A program made the translations under genes and the position numbers. The notes below the pieces were generated by a model. That model ran no database searches, was not told the DNA's origin, and saw nothing but the letters and a program-made list of their open reading frames with translations. Shown piece by piece: positions 16,536 through 26,277 of a DNA stretch of 37,016 nt; positions within the stretch are counted from its first letter, which is position 1, and each line of letters opens with the position of its first letter. The stretch covers positions 38,472-75,487 of the forward strand of contig AWVY01000014.1 in assembly GCA_004143605.1 (NCBI GenBank), given 5' to 3'. Origin of the DNA: Desulforamulus aquiferis (GTDB lineage Bacteria > Bacillota > Desulfotomaculia > Desulfotomaculales > Desulfotomaculaceae).

Positions 16536-16952
16536 ATGGATAATGAGAAAATTAAAATCCTGGAAATGATCCAAAATGGTACCATTACTGCCGCCGAAGG
16601 CTTAGAATTATTGAAGGCAATGGAAGATCATGATAATAAGTCTGTTGATGCTTCAAATATAAATGGACGTTTTATAAGAATTCGTGTTTCCAGCGGAGAA
16701 CATACTAAAGTAAACGTTAATGTTCCCTTAACCTTACTAAAAGTAGCCACAAAATTAGCGGATGTCGGATTAAAGCTAATCCCAGCGGAAGCTCGCCAAG
16801 AAATTGAGCAAAAAGGAATTAATCTGGGGGAGATTAATTTTGAAGAAATTGTGCAATTAATTGATGCCGGCTTGGTGGATGGCAAACTGGTGGATGTAGA
16901 TACAGATGACCCTAAAGAAGGACGCACAAAGGTAGAAATATATGTGGAATAA
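16536..16952 (+). CDS. YvlB-like SHOCT-domain protein
   Basis: 138 residues, ATG 16536. N-terminal ILEMIQNGTITAAEGLELL is the short helical module common in YvlB/LiaX-type proteins. The rest alternates beta and helical segments (RFIRIRVSSGEHTKVNVNVP, then INLGEINFEEIVQLIDAG). No signal peptide. In bacilli, related genes sit with phage-shock/envelope-stress genes. Its last 11 bases overlap the next start. Confidence 0.75.
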   Translation: MDNEKIKILEMIQNGTITAAEGLELLKAMEDHDNKSVDASNINGRFIRIRVSSGEHTKVNVNVPLTLLKVATKLADVGLKLIPAEARQEIEQKGINLGEINFEEIVQLIDAGLVDGKLVDVDTDDPKEGRTKVEIYVE

Positions 16953-17217
16953 GCACAAAAGTCACTTTATCATACTAAAAATTCATCATGGAACCTGGAG
17001 TTTTAGCTTCCCTATCCCTTTGTTTATATTTGATGATTTACTTAGGTCTTTATTAGATTTAGTGGTTGTTGGAGAATGCTTTACTACCCGCCTGAAGCTA
17101 CCAAGAATAGCAATTAATACACTTTTACAATTTCTAGCGGAATTACGTCAACTAGGCAGGTGGCAAATGGCAGATATAACGATATGCAAAGATCAAGTTA
17201 GTGTTTCATTTTATTAA
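16942..17217 (+). CDS. Hypothetical small protein
   Basis: 91 residues, ATG 16942 inside the end of the preceding gene, so translation is coupled. Contains an amphipathic/hydrophobic centre (FSFPIPLFIFDDLLRSLLDL) but no clear membrane helix. No family recognised. Its place inside the YvlB/YvlD-like operon suggests an envelope-associated role. Confidence 0.6.
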   Translation: MWNKHKSHFIILKIHHGTWSFSFPIPLFIFDDLLRSLLDLVVVGECFTTRLKLPRIAINTLLQFLAELRQLGRWQMADITICKDQVSVSFY

Positions 17218-17228
17218 TGGGTGAAATT

Positions 17229-17575
17229 ATGAAAAACCTATTTATCATAACCTTGACCAATTCCTTAGGATTTTATATTGCAAGTACACTTTTCCCTGCA
17301 ATATCACTATCCTCAATTATAACAGCCTTTGGGCGGGTTTTCTCCTAGCCATAATATCATTATTTTTAAAGCCATTACTACTTCTTATTTCACTACCTAT
17401 TAACTGTATTACTTTTGGCTTCTTTACGTTAGTGATTAATACCTGGCTTATACAGTTATCAGCTTACCTTACAGAAGGCCTCAGTATTCCTACCTTTAAA
17501 TTCGCACTAATATCAGCTATTATTATATATTTACTAAACCGGGTCCGGCTTACAATAATTCAAAACAAGACGTAG
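17229..17575 (+). CDS. YvlD-like phage-holin-family-4 membrane protein, one frame break
   Basis: ATG 17229 (MKNLFIITLTNSLGFYIAS). The first frame stops at about 17347; adding one T to GCCTTTGGG near 17331 gives TAFWAGFLLAIISLFLKPLL and continues to TAG 17573-17575, about 115 residues. Four hydrophobic helices and the LKPLLLLISLPINCITFGFF segment are typical of the YvlD family. Its role is unknown; in bacilli the gene is co-expressed with yvlB. Last gene of the operon. Confidence 0.75.
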
Positions 17576-17577
17576 CC

Positions 17578-17603
17578 GGACAAGGGGACAGGTCCCTTGT
17601 CCC
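17578..17603 (-). repeat. REP-like palindrome copy 4
   Basis: GGACAAGGGGACAGGTCCC... three bases after the YvlD-like stop, oriented opposite to copy 5. The pair encloses about 215 bases. The whole gene-free stretch 17576-17888 is this element. Confidence 0.8.
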
Positions 17604-17709
17604 GGAAATCCAATCCACTATATCCACAGCACTTTCCGGTATGCCGGTTATTCTGGATATTTGACTTATAGTTGCCCCTTCAATCCTTTTTACTAATTCG
17701 ATAATCTGA
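17604..17709 (-). mobile_element. Remnant of a REP-associated (IS200-like) transposase C-terminus
   Basis: Minus-strand reading ELVKRIEGATISQISRITG followed by IPESAVDIVDWI, running straight into palindrome copy 4. A terminal helix-turn-helix is common at the end of REP-associated tyrosine transposases. Upstream of it (17710-17820) stops occur in all frames and the HUH domain is gone. Confidence 0.5.
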
Positions 17710-17820
17710 TTACTTTATTCTACTTCAATTAATTCGCAATTCACTAATATTCCACTAACTTTTGTCTTGATTCGCCCGCCATCACGATTATCTCAAAGCA
17801 AGCAATTAGCTCTCTGTTGC

Positions 17821-17847
17821 GGGACAAGGTACCTGTCCCCTTGTCCC
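17821..17847 (+). repeat. REP-like palindrome copy 5
   Basis: GGGACAAGGTACCTGTCCC core plus CTTGTCCC; inverted partner of copy 4. Confidence 0.85.
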
Positions 17848-17888
17848 TCTAACTGGTACCCATATCTCACTTCTAAATGTTTTAGATG

Positions 17889-18707
17889 TTATATCATGGT
17901 TCTCATTCCATAATATTTCAGGGCCCTCAACACATTCATACCCGGATGATGGAAACCATTCAGAATAGATACGACCCCAAACATCCTGAAGGGTATTAGG
18001 AAAGGGTCCAACTGCTTCAAATACTGCCCAGGTTGAAGCTGAACATCAAGTTGTGTTAAATTAGCCGGACACTCCCCTGTTGTTGCCACCCCTATATAAT
18101 AATCAAGCTCCCCTTTTTCCTCCATACGTCCTTCAGAGAAATTTGTGGACGCACTAATAAGTCCAATAGGTACCACATCAGAAAGATTTTTAAGAGTGCT
18201 TATCATCTCTTCATTTAAACTTTCCCACATGGCAGCAATCTCCGGATTTACTCCATTAAAAATAATTTTTACCCTTTTCTTAATGCCAACTATATGAAAT
18301 GCCCCTTTTTCTTCAATCCGATAATTCAATTCATTTCCTCCCTTTATTGATAATTGAAAGGTCAGCCGCGGATATGCTTTTAGTGGGTATCCATTGTTCC
18401 TGCTGCCGTCGGCGTTACTCCATGCAGCTTTGAAAAGCCCTTGTAAAGGAGTCTGGGGAATTGTAACCATATTTAACTGCAACGTCAATTACTTTTATGC
18501 TGTTGTTTTTCAGTTCAAAGGCTGCCTGTGTTAGTCTCCTCCGACGTATATATCTGAAAGAGTAACACCCGCCAGGAAAGAAAACATCCTTTTAAAATGA
18601 TATTCGGAGCAGCAGGCCAGTTTGGCTACCTCTTTTAAGTTGATTTCATTAGTAAGGTTTTCTTCAATATAGGTAAGTGCGCTATTCATCTCTCTGAGCA
18701 AATCCAT
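17889..18707 (-). pseudogene. AraC-family regulator with GyrI-like effector domain, three frame breaks
   Basis: I prefer ATG 18707 (AGGAGG eight bases upstream). The N-terminal half is an AraC HTH pair ([30 protein letters not shown], then after repair [18 protein letters not shown] and [17 protein letters not shown]). The C-terminal half ([29 protein letters not shown]) is a GyrI-like ligand-binding domain. Frame breaks near 18537, 18426 and 18408 can each be repaired with one base (T, G, G). Full length would be about 273 residues. Either a true pseudogene or, as elsewhere in this window, sequence error. Target genes unknown. Confidence 0.75.
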
Positions 18708-18733
18708 CCGCATAACCTCCTCTCATCAATAGA

Positions 18734-19503
18734 TTAACAGAAAGTGAATCTACCTACCCGACATCTCGTGCACAGATATGTAGGGTAGGTAATACTTTGT
18801 AACTCTGATAAAAGACCGCTCGGCCTTGGATCCATAAAGTCCTCAAATGGTATATCCAAAAGAGGGTATTGCTTAGCCTTTGTATCATCAAAATGCCACC
18901 ACTCATTACCGATCCTTTTAAACCCGTGTTTTACCATAACCCTGCCGAGAAGTTCACGGTTATTAATAAGTTCCCTTGTTGTATTGTAGTAATCAATTCT
19001 GGATTTTTTGCTAAACTCATCAAACATAGAAGGCATAGGCAATTCATCACCCTTTTCATCCACCAAAGTTATATCCACAGCAGCCCCCCTGTTATGATTG
19101 GAACCTTTTTCAGGATCCGCCAAAAAGGACTTATTTTCTGCAGCATCATAAAGTATCCTTTGGGCGGAATAGGGTCTATAGGCATCGTATATTTTTATTC
19201 TGTAGCCAAGCTGTTTAAATTCCTTGTGAGCAGATATCAGCTTTTGTGCTGTATTTCTATGGATTAAGCAGATGTCTTGACTATAAATTTTCTTGCCTGT
19301 GAAATTATCCGTGGTTGCATATTTTAAGTCAATGATAAATGAATCATCCAAGTCCTTGATTTTCACCAGGGCAGGTTCCTTCTGTTGACCAATTACGGGA
19401 AAAGGTTTAAGCGAGGGTGTATTATTAAATATCCCAAAGGTATCGGGCGAATAACCAACTATGAAAATACAAGGGCAACAAGAAACGTGCATTTAGCCTT
19501 CAT
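18734..19503 (-). CDS. D-alanyl-D-alanine dipeptidase (VanX/DdpX family), one frame break
   Basis: Zinc peptidase hydrolysing D-Ala-D-Ala or related dipeptides. Motifs: SNHNRGAAVDITL (zinc His and Asp) and GNEWWHFDD (catalytic Glu and zinc His). KIYDAYRPYSAQ provides the conserved substrate Arg. ATG 19503 with AAGGAG upstream opens a signal-like MKAKCTFLVALVF, then the frame breaks near 19452 (TTTTCATAG; one T added gives FFIVGYSPD). About 256 residues. A signal peptide suggests export and a wall-salvage role rather than vancomycin resistance; no vanHA-type genes are nearby. Confidence 0.82.
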
Positions 19504-19531
19504 TGTGTTCTCCTTAGGAAATTAGTTGCCT

Positions 19532-19876
19532 TTATTGTGCCAGTAAAAGCTCAATAGCATGTAAACCTTGTTTTAGTACACCTAAACCAAAATATACTGC
19601 AATAATTAAATGTGGTGTTAATAGCAGTCCGGCTGCCCATCTTAACTTGTGACTAACAAAATAAATAGCAACAATATGAAGCAATGGTAAAGTAAAACCA
19701 AGGAGTTTAAATATAAAAAATGGCAAACCCGTTAAGTACCAGGCAAAACCGATACTTAATAAGGAACCAACAACTAAAAAACCGAGGCGAAAACTGATAA
19801 TTCCACAAATTGAAATCAATAGCGATCCAAGAATTGTAGGCCAACTAATAAATATTTGGGCTAAAAGTTGAGTCAT
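19532..19876 (-). CDS. Hypothetical small integral membrane protein
   Basis: 114 residues, ATG 19876 with AGGAGAGG upstream. Four hydrophobic helices fill almost the whole chain (ISWPTILGSLLISICGIISF; LGFLVVGSLLSIGFAWYL; LGFTLPLLHIVAIYFVS; LLLTPHLIIAVYFGLGVL). No family recognised. It is 28 bases upstream of the dipeptidase gene on the same strand. Confidence 0.7.
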   Translation of the reverse strand: MTQLLAQIFISWPTILGSLLISICGIISFRLGFLVVGSLLSIGFAWYLTGLPFFIFKLLGFTLPLLHIVAIYFVSHKLRWAAGLLLTPHLIIAVYFGLGVLKQGLHAIELLLAQ

Positions 19877-20032
19877 ATTTCGGGTCCTCTCCTATTCTCT
19901 AACAGAAGCAATCCCCGTCTGGAGATCCCTCCGGCCATAATATCATAGTATTAATTGAAAAAAATCATTCGACATTTTTTTCTAAAGGAAATCATTTAAA
20001 TATATATAATTGACTGAAAAAGAGGTGTTGTT

Positions 20033-21163
20033 ATGATTGGAAATCGGGATATTAGTTTGATACGCCATGAGAATAAATTTCTTCTAAACCTACAGATCTT
20101 TAGAGGCCTAGCAGCCGTTATGGTGCTAGTTTGCCATGCCAACCTAATAGTTGACAAGGATTTGTTTAATGGCCTTCTAGTAGTGGGGCGATGCGGGGTA
20201 GACTTCTTTTTTGTGCTAAGTGGATTTATAATATACTACGCAAATTATTCTATTATCGGAAATCCAGCACAATTTAATAAATACATTAGAAGAAGGTTTA
20301 ATCGGATCTACCCAATTTACTGGGTATACACCCTAATGACAATTGCCGTACATTTTGTTTTACTGCACTTCACCGGGAAGGGCTTGATTTATTGGATAAG
20401 TATAAATTTAGATAATATCTTAAGAACTTTCTCATTATATCCTGTTAACACTGCTATCTTGGAAGCACCTATCATCCCGGTGGCCTGGACCCTTACTTAT
20501 GAGATTCTTTTTTATTTTATGTTCAGTTTACTAATACTTCTAAAACCCAAACTAGCAATACCCATATTAAGTATTTGGGCCGCTGCCGTTACATTAAATT
20601 TATTTTTACCTTTAAATTCAGATATATTGCTTATAGATGTCATCCTAGGAATTAAAAACATGGAGTTTTTTATGGGTTGCCTTGCAGCTCACCTTTTTAT
20701 AAGACAGTATTTCAAGCTACCTAGATATTTACTTAGATTAAGCATAACCTTAGGAGTTATATTATTTGTTATATCTTGTTGGTACAATGTCGCAACCGGG
20801 TATATTCTTGACTATATGCATAAAACTCATATAATCACATTTGGTGTTCCATTTTTTATCATTATTTTATTTACCACTATGCTTGAAGAACAATTTCCCT
20901 CGCCTACAGGTAAAATTAAACGATTATTATTATATCTTGGCAATGCATCTTACTCAATTTATTTAACTCATTTTGTAATATTAGCACTAATGAACATTAC
21001 GTTACTTAAATTGTATGGTTTAGATTCACTTGCAATTTTCATAATTTCATCCCTATCATCACTAATTATCGGGTGCTTATCCTATAGTTTTATTGAAAAG
21101 CCCTTACTTGCTTGGCTTAATAAGAATACCATTAAAGTAAAACCAATCTCTATTTCCAATTAG
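20033..21163 (+). CDS. Acyltransferase family 3 membrane protein (OafA/YrhL-like)
   Basis: 376 residues, ATG 20033 with AGAGGTG upstream. FRGLAAVMVLVCHA (~24-37) is the N-terminal Arg/His motif of acyltransferase_3, and FFFVLSGFIIYYA and RRRFNRIYPIYWVYT are its next conserved blocks. About ten membrane helices. These enzymes O-acetylate or acylate cell-surface glycans or small metabolites; the substrate is not evident. A UDP-sugar dehydrogenase gene follows about 300 bases later on the same strand. The gap 21164-21458 holds REP copy 6 and otherwise nothing recognisable. Confidence 0.9.
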   Translation: MIGNRDISLIRHENKFLLNLQIFRGLAAVMVLVCHANLIVDKDLFNGLLVVGRCGVDFFFVLSGFIIYYANYSIIGNPAQFNKYIRRRFNRIYPIYWVYTLMTIAVHFVLLHFTGKGLIYWISINLDNILRTFSLYPVNTAILEAPIIPVAWTLTYEILFYFMFSLLILLKPKLAIPILSIWAAAVTLNLFLPLNSDILLIDVILGIKNMEFFMGCLAAHLFIRQYFKLPRYLLRLSITLGVILFVISCWYNVATGYILDYMHKTHIITFGVPFFIIILFTTMLEEQFPSPTGKIKRLLLYLGNASYSIYLTHFVILALMNITLLKLYGLDSLAIFIISSLSSLIIGCLSYSFIEKPLLAWLNKNTIKVKPISISN

Positions 21164-21244
21164 AACTCGCGATAAAAACCTGGAAAAGATGAGTACATGG
21201 GAGAGATTAAAACAGATGATAACCAGCCAACAACAAATAAACGA

Positions 21245-21271
21245 GGGACAAGGGGACAGGAACCTTGTCCC
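21245..21271 (-). repeat. REP-like palindrome copy 6
   Basis: GGGACAAGGGGACAGGAACC..., single copy between the acyltransferase and the sugar dehydrogenase. Confidence 0.8.
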
Positions 21272-21458
21272 TCTAAATCCTGTTCACACATTTTGTGTTA
21301 TGCCCGGCTAGATTTGTCATGATTTTTCCTTTTAACGTTTTTGTTGATATTAATAACTAGCCAACGAAAAATTAAAGTGATTTAGGCGTTATCTTAATAC
21401 CTCACCTTTAAACTTTAGTAAGGGCTTAAAAAGAAAGGAAGTAGGAAGGTGTGGTTTC

Positions 21459-22743
21459 GTGAAGAGGATTGCTGTCATAGGTGCCGGATATGTGGGGTTA
21501 GTTGCAGCCTGTTGTTTGGCCAAATCTAAATTCGAGGTTATTTGTATTGAACGTGATCAGGATAAAATTAACCAACTAGTCAAGGGTATTATTCCCTTTT
21601 ATGAAGAAGGTTTACAGGAAATCTTGGTAGCGGGTTTAGAAAGTGAAAGATTAAAATTTTCCCAAAACTTTGCGGATTGTAAGGGACTAGAAGTGCTCAT
21701 GGTGGCGGTGGGAACGCCGTCTCAGGTGGATGGTAGAGTTGATCTTTCGCAGATTTATCAAGTAATGAGGACATCAAGCATTATGACTTAAGGCCAAAGG
21801 TTTTAGTAATGAAAAGCACGGTACCTCCTGGCCTAGGAGAACAACTTAAAAAAAGATTTTTAGCTAATTCTGAGTGCGAAACAGCCTATGTTTCTAATCC
21901 GGAATTTTTAAGAGAAGGTCAGGCTATTAAAGACTGGTATTTTCCTGATCGTATTGTTTTAGGGGGAGATTTCCCAAAGGCCCTGGAACTAGTAGAAGTT
22001 TATTTATAAATATTTCTGCACCAGTGGTAAAAATGGATGTTACAAGCGCAGAAATGGTAAAATATGCCTCAAATGCTTTCTTAGCTACCAAGATTTCTTT
22101 TATCAATGAGATAGGTAATTTATGTGAACTTGTGGGTGCTGATATTACTCCTGTGGCCCAAGCAGTGGGAATGGATAGACGTATAGGTGATCAGTTTCTA
22201 AAAGCAGGTTTAGGTTACGGTGGTTCTTGTTTTCCCAAGGACACTAGGGGCTTAGATTTCCTATCAACCTTAAAGGGCCATACCTTTAATTTGCTTAAAG
22301 CGGTAATTGAAGTAAATACCCGGCAGCGTATTCTAGCTGTTCGAAAATTATGCAATTCTTTAGGCTCCTTACATGGCAAAAAAATAGGCGTTTTAGGACT
22401 CACCTTCAAGCCTGATACCGATGATATAAGGGAATCTCCTGCGTTAGAGATAATCAAATTTCTTTTAGATGAAGGGGCTCAGGTAACTGCCTATGACCCT
22501 ATGGCGAATATTAGCAAACTTAATTCTATGGATTTTAATCTATGTCTTGATGCCATGTCTGCTGCTTCAGGTTGCCACGCTCTTGTTTTAGCCACTGAAT
22601 GGCCGGAATTCATTAACCTTGATTGGGGTGCAGTTCAGAAAGAAATGAGGGAACCATTTTTAATTTTAGATGGGCGAAATTCTTTAAATGCACAAAACAT
22701 GTCTGTGTTAGGTTTCCAATATGTAGGTATGGGTAAGCTATAA
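21459..22743 (+). CDS. ugd: UDP-glucose/GDP-mannose 6-dehydrogenase, two frame breaks
   Basis: NAD-dependent oxidation of UDP-glucose (or a related nucleotide sugar) to the uronic acid for surface polysaccharide. GTG 21459 with GGAAGG upstream. NAD-binding AVIGAGYVGLVAA; KSTVPPGLGE; NPEFLREG; the catalytic-Cys block GLGYGGSCFPKD; GLTFKPDTDDIRESP. The frame breaks near 21764 (GTAATGAGG needs one T) and near 22000 (GAAGTTTATT needs one G). Repaired length about 428 residues, normal for the family. A terminator follows. Confidence 0.88.
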
Positions 22744-22757
22744 AAGAGTTCTGACAT

Positions 22758-22800
22758 AAAAGGGGATTGAAACTTTAAAATAAGTTTCAATCCCTTTTAT
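22758..22800 (+). terminator. Rho-independent terminator after ugd
   Basis: AAAGGGATTGAAACTT-type arm and AAGTTTCAATCCC with TTTT following; strong hairpin 15 bases past the stop. Confidence 0.85.
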
Positions 22801-22921
22801 GTACGCAGAAATCTTTGTGTAGACTTACGATCCCGGTAGTCTGCGATTAGACTTTTAAAGACTGTATTTGTTCTTTTATTACCCCTCTAGTCCTTGGCAA
22901 AAATTGTGTTAACAATTATTT

Positions 22922-22968
22922 CGAAAAATTAAAGGAGTGCCAAACATATTTTTTATGTTGGAACTCCT
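22922..22968 (-). terminator. Rho-independent terminator after serC
   Basis: On the minus strand AGGAGTTCCAACAT pairs with ATGTTTGGCACTCCT and is followed by TTTAATTTTT. It lies 15 bases past the reconstructed serC stop. Confidence 0.75.
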
Positions 22969-22982
22969 CAATACCACTTAGT

Positions 22983-24067
22983 TTATTTTAGATTTTTCGC
23001 TTCAAATTCCCTCATTAAAGCAACTAACTTTTCAACACCTTCTATGGGCATGGCATTATAAATAGATGCACGCATGCTCCAACCGTTCTATGACCTTTTA
23101 AGTTCATAAAACCAGCAGCTGTGGCTTCTTTAACGAATTGGGCATCCAGATCTGCATCGCCAGTTATAAACGGAACATTCATAAGGGAACGGTCTTCCTT
23201 GACAACCGTACCTTTGAATAACTGACTCTGATCCAGGAAATCATAAATAATTTTTGCTTTCTTCTCGTTGTATTCTTTTATTGCTGTAAGGCCACCAATT
23301 TTTTTCAGCCACTTGAAAACCTTCCCGCAAATATAAATACCATATGCTGGAGGAGTATTATATAAAGATTTGGCATCTGCATGAGTCTTATACCGCATCA
23401 TTGTTGGTGTTCCTGGAAGTACATCTTCTGTGATTAAATCTTCTCTAATAATTACAATTACTACTCCTGCAGGTCCTACATTTTTCTGAACCCCTGCATA
23501 AAGAATACCATATTTAGTTACATCTACTGGTTCTGATAAGATGCATGAGGAAGCATCAGATACTAATATTTTCCCCTTTGTATTAGGGAGATTTTTAAAT
23601 TTAGTTCCATAGATAGTATTATTCTCACATATATAAACATAGTCCGCATTCTCTGAAATCGGAAGGTCAGAGCAATCAGGTATATAGGAAAAGGTTTTAT
23701 CCTCACTTGATGCAATTTTATTTACCTTTCCGTATTTCTGGGCTTCTTGATAAGCTTTTTTGGCCCATTGTCCAGTAACTATATAGTCTGCAACACCGTT
23801 TTTCATCAGGTTCATCGGAATCATTGAGAACTGAAGACTCGCACCACCCTGAAGAAACAACACTCTGTAGTTGTCGGGAATATTCATTAAATCCCTTAAA
23901 TCCTGCTCTGCATTAGTAATAATCTCCTCAAAGGGCTTAGAACGATGGCTCATCTCCATAACAGACATTCCTGTGCCATTATAATTTAGCATTTCATTTG
24001 CAGCTTCTTTTAAAACTTCTTCAGGCAATACTGCGGGACCTGCTGAAAAATTATACACCCGTGACAT
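22983..24067 (-). CDS. serC: Phosphoserine aminotransferase, one frame break
   Basis: PLP enzyme converting 3-phosphohydroxypyruvate and glutamate to phosphoserine in serine biosynthesis. ATG 24067 is preceded by AGGAGG at six bases. [19 protein letters not shown] and [14 protein letters not shown] are typical; the PLP lysine is in [11 protein letters not shown]. The frame breaks near 23085 (GTTGGAGC needs one G), and after repair [13 protein letters not shown] continues to the TAA at 22983-22985, about 361 residues, the normal length. Inactivation of such a core gene is unlikely, supporting sequence error. Confidence 0.9.
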
Positions 24068-24225
24068 CTTCATCCTCCTAATTATAACCTTGTTTTTCCA
24101 TTACTTCGTTTATCGTTCTACCTGGTTAATTGTGTACAGTAGTGCAATTTATAGTAATAATTCTAGATTATATTGGAATATGCATGCAAATTCAATGTTA
24201 TTTCCAAAAAATATTAGGACTGTAA

Positions 24226-24262
24226 GGGACAAGGTACCTGTCCCCTTGTCCCCCTTGTCCCG
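24226..24262 (+). repeat. REP-like palindrome copy 7
   Basis: GGGACAAGGTACCTGTCCC core with a doubled CTTGTCCC tail, between divergent serC and the oxidoreductase. Confidence 0.8.
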
Positions 24263-24338
24263 GGTTTAAATTGTGAATAAAACTCAAACAAAGTTCCAAA
24301 AATAAAATAAGTATCCCAATCAAAATCGGAGGTTTTTA

Positions 24339-25470
24339 ATGAAAGTAGCCATAATAGGTGCTGGTGTGGCAGGTCTTGCCGCAGGGATAGTACTGGAGAA
24401 AAACGGAATTGTCCCAGATATCTATGAGCAGAATTTATTTATTGCTGACCATTACTCCCATATTGGTGTTTTATTTAATATGGCATACCGGGGCATTACA
24501 GCTCACCCGATAAAATATATAAAAAACTGCTAGCAGTAGAGATATCTCCCCTGGAAACCATAACTGAACTAATTATTAATAGTAAAAATTCCCAAGCAAC
24601 AATTTCTAACGAAACTATTGGCCATAGTTTTATAATCGGCCAAGAACCAATATCCCTAGGAAATCAACTTTTAAGTAATATTAAAAAATCAAAAATCTTT
24701 TATGAGCAAAGACAGTCTATTGATAATTTATCCCACAAATATGATTATGTAATAGTTGCAAACGGAAGTAGAAGTGAAGATTATATTGCAGATAAGTATT
24801 TAGAAGGTTGGAAACAGTACCTGGTAGCTTACACCAGGGTAGCTAAATTACATGGCAGCTTCAAAAAAAATACAGCCATTGTCTGGGGAAATAAAGGGAT
24901 ATTGAAGGATGGGTACGGATTTTTAGCCCCTTTCAGTTCCCAAATAGCCTCATTATACGTTACTGTCCCCCATGTTCGGAATTGGGACGAGTTTAATCAA
25001 TGCTGGACAGGTTTCTTTGCTAAAGAGAACCTCCTTGAAAATACAACTCTTCTTGGAACATATGAGAGGACACACGTGGCGCAGATTCAGAGGGTAAGCA
25101 ATGGAGAAACTGCCTTTTTGTTGGGGATCAAGGCGGCTTCTTAGACCCTTTTTTGGGTCTTGGAGCTGCAACTGCAATGGCCACAGGAGCCATGGCAGCC
25201 TATGCTATTATTAAAAATAGGGATTATAATAAATTAGTGCAGAAATATAAAAGGATCATAAACATAATGAGTAACTATAGAAACTTTTATGACACCATAG
25301 ATGATGATACCTTTGATACTATAGTCCGGTCTGAAGACAACCCGGTCTTAAGTAAGCTTGTATATGGCACTAATATTGATTGGCTAAAATATGGTTCTAT
25401 TGCCTTTGCTCCTTTTCTAAAGCATAAAGATTCCCCCAATTTTCATGAAACCTATTCCTCACCAAAGTAA
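24339..25470 (+). CDS. FAD-dependent oxidoreductase (geranylgeranyl-reductase-like), two frame breaks
   Basis: ATG 24339 with GGAGG upstream. The N-terminal VAIIGAGVAGLAAGIVLEKNG is a Rossmann FAD-binding loop; YDYVIVANGSRSED and FLLGDQGGFLDPFLGLGAA (after repair) match the second and third FAD motifs. The frame breaks near 24508 (CACCCGAT needs one C) and near 25126 (TTGGGGATC needs one G). Repaired length about 377 residues. Substrate unknown; the fold group includes geranylgeranyl reductases and halogenases. No operon partner on its strand. Confidence 0.78.
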
Positions 25471-25485
25471 GCTTACCTCATGGGT

Positions 25486-26277
25486 TTATTCATGCTCAAG
25501 ATGATGGTTTTCTTTATGTGGTATCAGTGAGTGAGGCTTCTCCAAACCATGGGCTTCCATTAATTCTCGGTTGCTCATGATTTCCCTGGGAATTCCATCT
25601 GCCGAAATAGTTCCTCCGTCAAGCAAGATAACCCGGTTGCAAACCTCCAAGATAAATTCCAGGTCATGGGAGGCTATGAGCATTGTTTCCCTAGTGGTTG
25701 ATTTCAAGAAATTAATTAACCTCCTCCGAAAGCGAATATCCAGGTTGGAAGTTGGTTCATCATAGATAACCATCCTTGGACGCATAGCCAGTACCCCGGC
25801 AATCGCCACCAAACGTTTTTCTCCCCCAGACAGATGGTGTGGGGGGCGCTGGGCAAGATCCCCAATGCCAGTGATCTTGAAAGCCTCCTTTACCCTCTCC
25901 TCTACTTCACTCCTGTCCAAACCCAAATTCTGGGGACCGAAGGAAACATCGTCCTGAACCGAAGGGCAGAAGATCTGGTCGTTCTGATTTTGAAATATCA
26001 TGCCCAATTCTGGTCGAAACTCACCTGTTTTTACCTGCTTTCCAAACAATTGAATATCGCCCGAAGTTGGCATAATAACTCCACAGCACAGCATAAATAA
26101 AGTTGTCTTCCCTGCACCATTGGGTCCGATAACCCCAACCCTTTCCCCTTCCAGGATCTCAAGGTCTAAGCCCGTTAATACCGGAGGCCTACCGTGATAA
26201 TGATACGTAAGCCCCACAGTCTGTAGAGCCTTGCCTGAGGAAATCATCGAATCCGGCAATATCTTGTGAATTGCCAT
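25486..26277 (-). CDS. cbiO: Nickel/cobalt ECF transporter ATPase (CbiO/NikO)
   Basis: 263 residues. Walker A GPNGAGKTT, Q-loop FQNQNDQIFCPSV typical of ECF-type ATPases, signature LSGGEKR, Walker B MVIYDEPTSNLD, switch His in IASHDLEF. Its start overlaps the CbiQ stop at 26277. Drives uptake of Ni2+ (NikR control implies nickel) with CbiQ and CbiM. C-terminus is His-rich (SLIPHKENHHLEHE), possibly metal-binding. Intact. Confidence 0.93.
   Translation of the reverse strand: MAIHKILPDSMISSGKALQTVGLTYHYHGRPPVLTGLDLEILEGERVGVIGPNGAGKTTLFMLCCGVIMPTSGDIQLFGKQVKTGEFRPELGMIFQNQNDQIFCPSVQDDVSFGPQNLGLDRSEVEERVKEAFKITGIGDLAQRPPHHLSGGEKRLVAIAGVLAMRPRMVIYDEPTSNLDIRFRRRLINFLKSTTRETMLIASHDLEFILEVCNRVILLDGGTISADGIPREIMSNRELMEAHGLEKPHSLIPHKENHHLEHE

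Noticed and set aside
18734..19503. Vancomycin-resistance gene vanX
   Set aside because: Family motifs fit, but no vanH/vanA ligase genes or VanRS pair lie nearby and a signal-like N-terminus suggests a wall-salvage dipeptidase.
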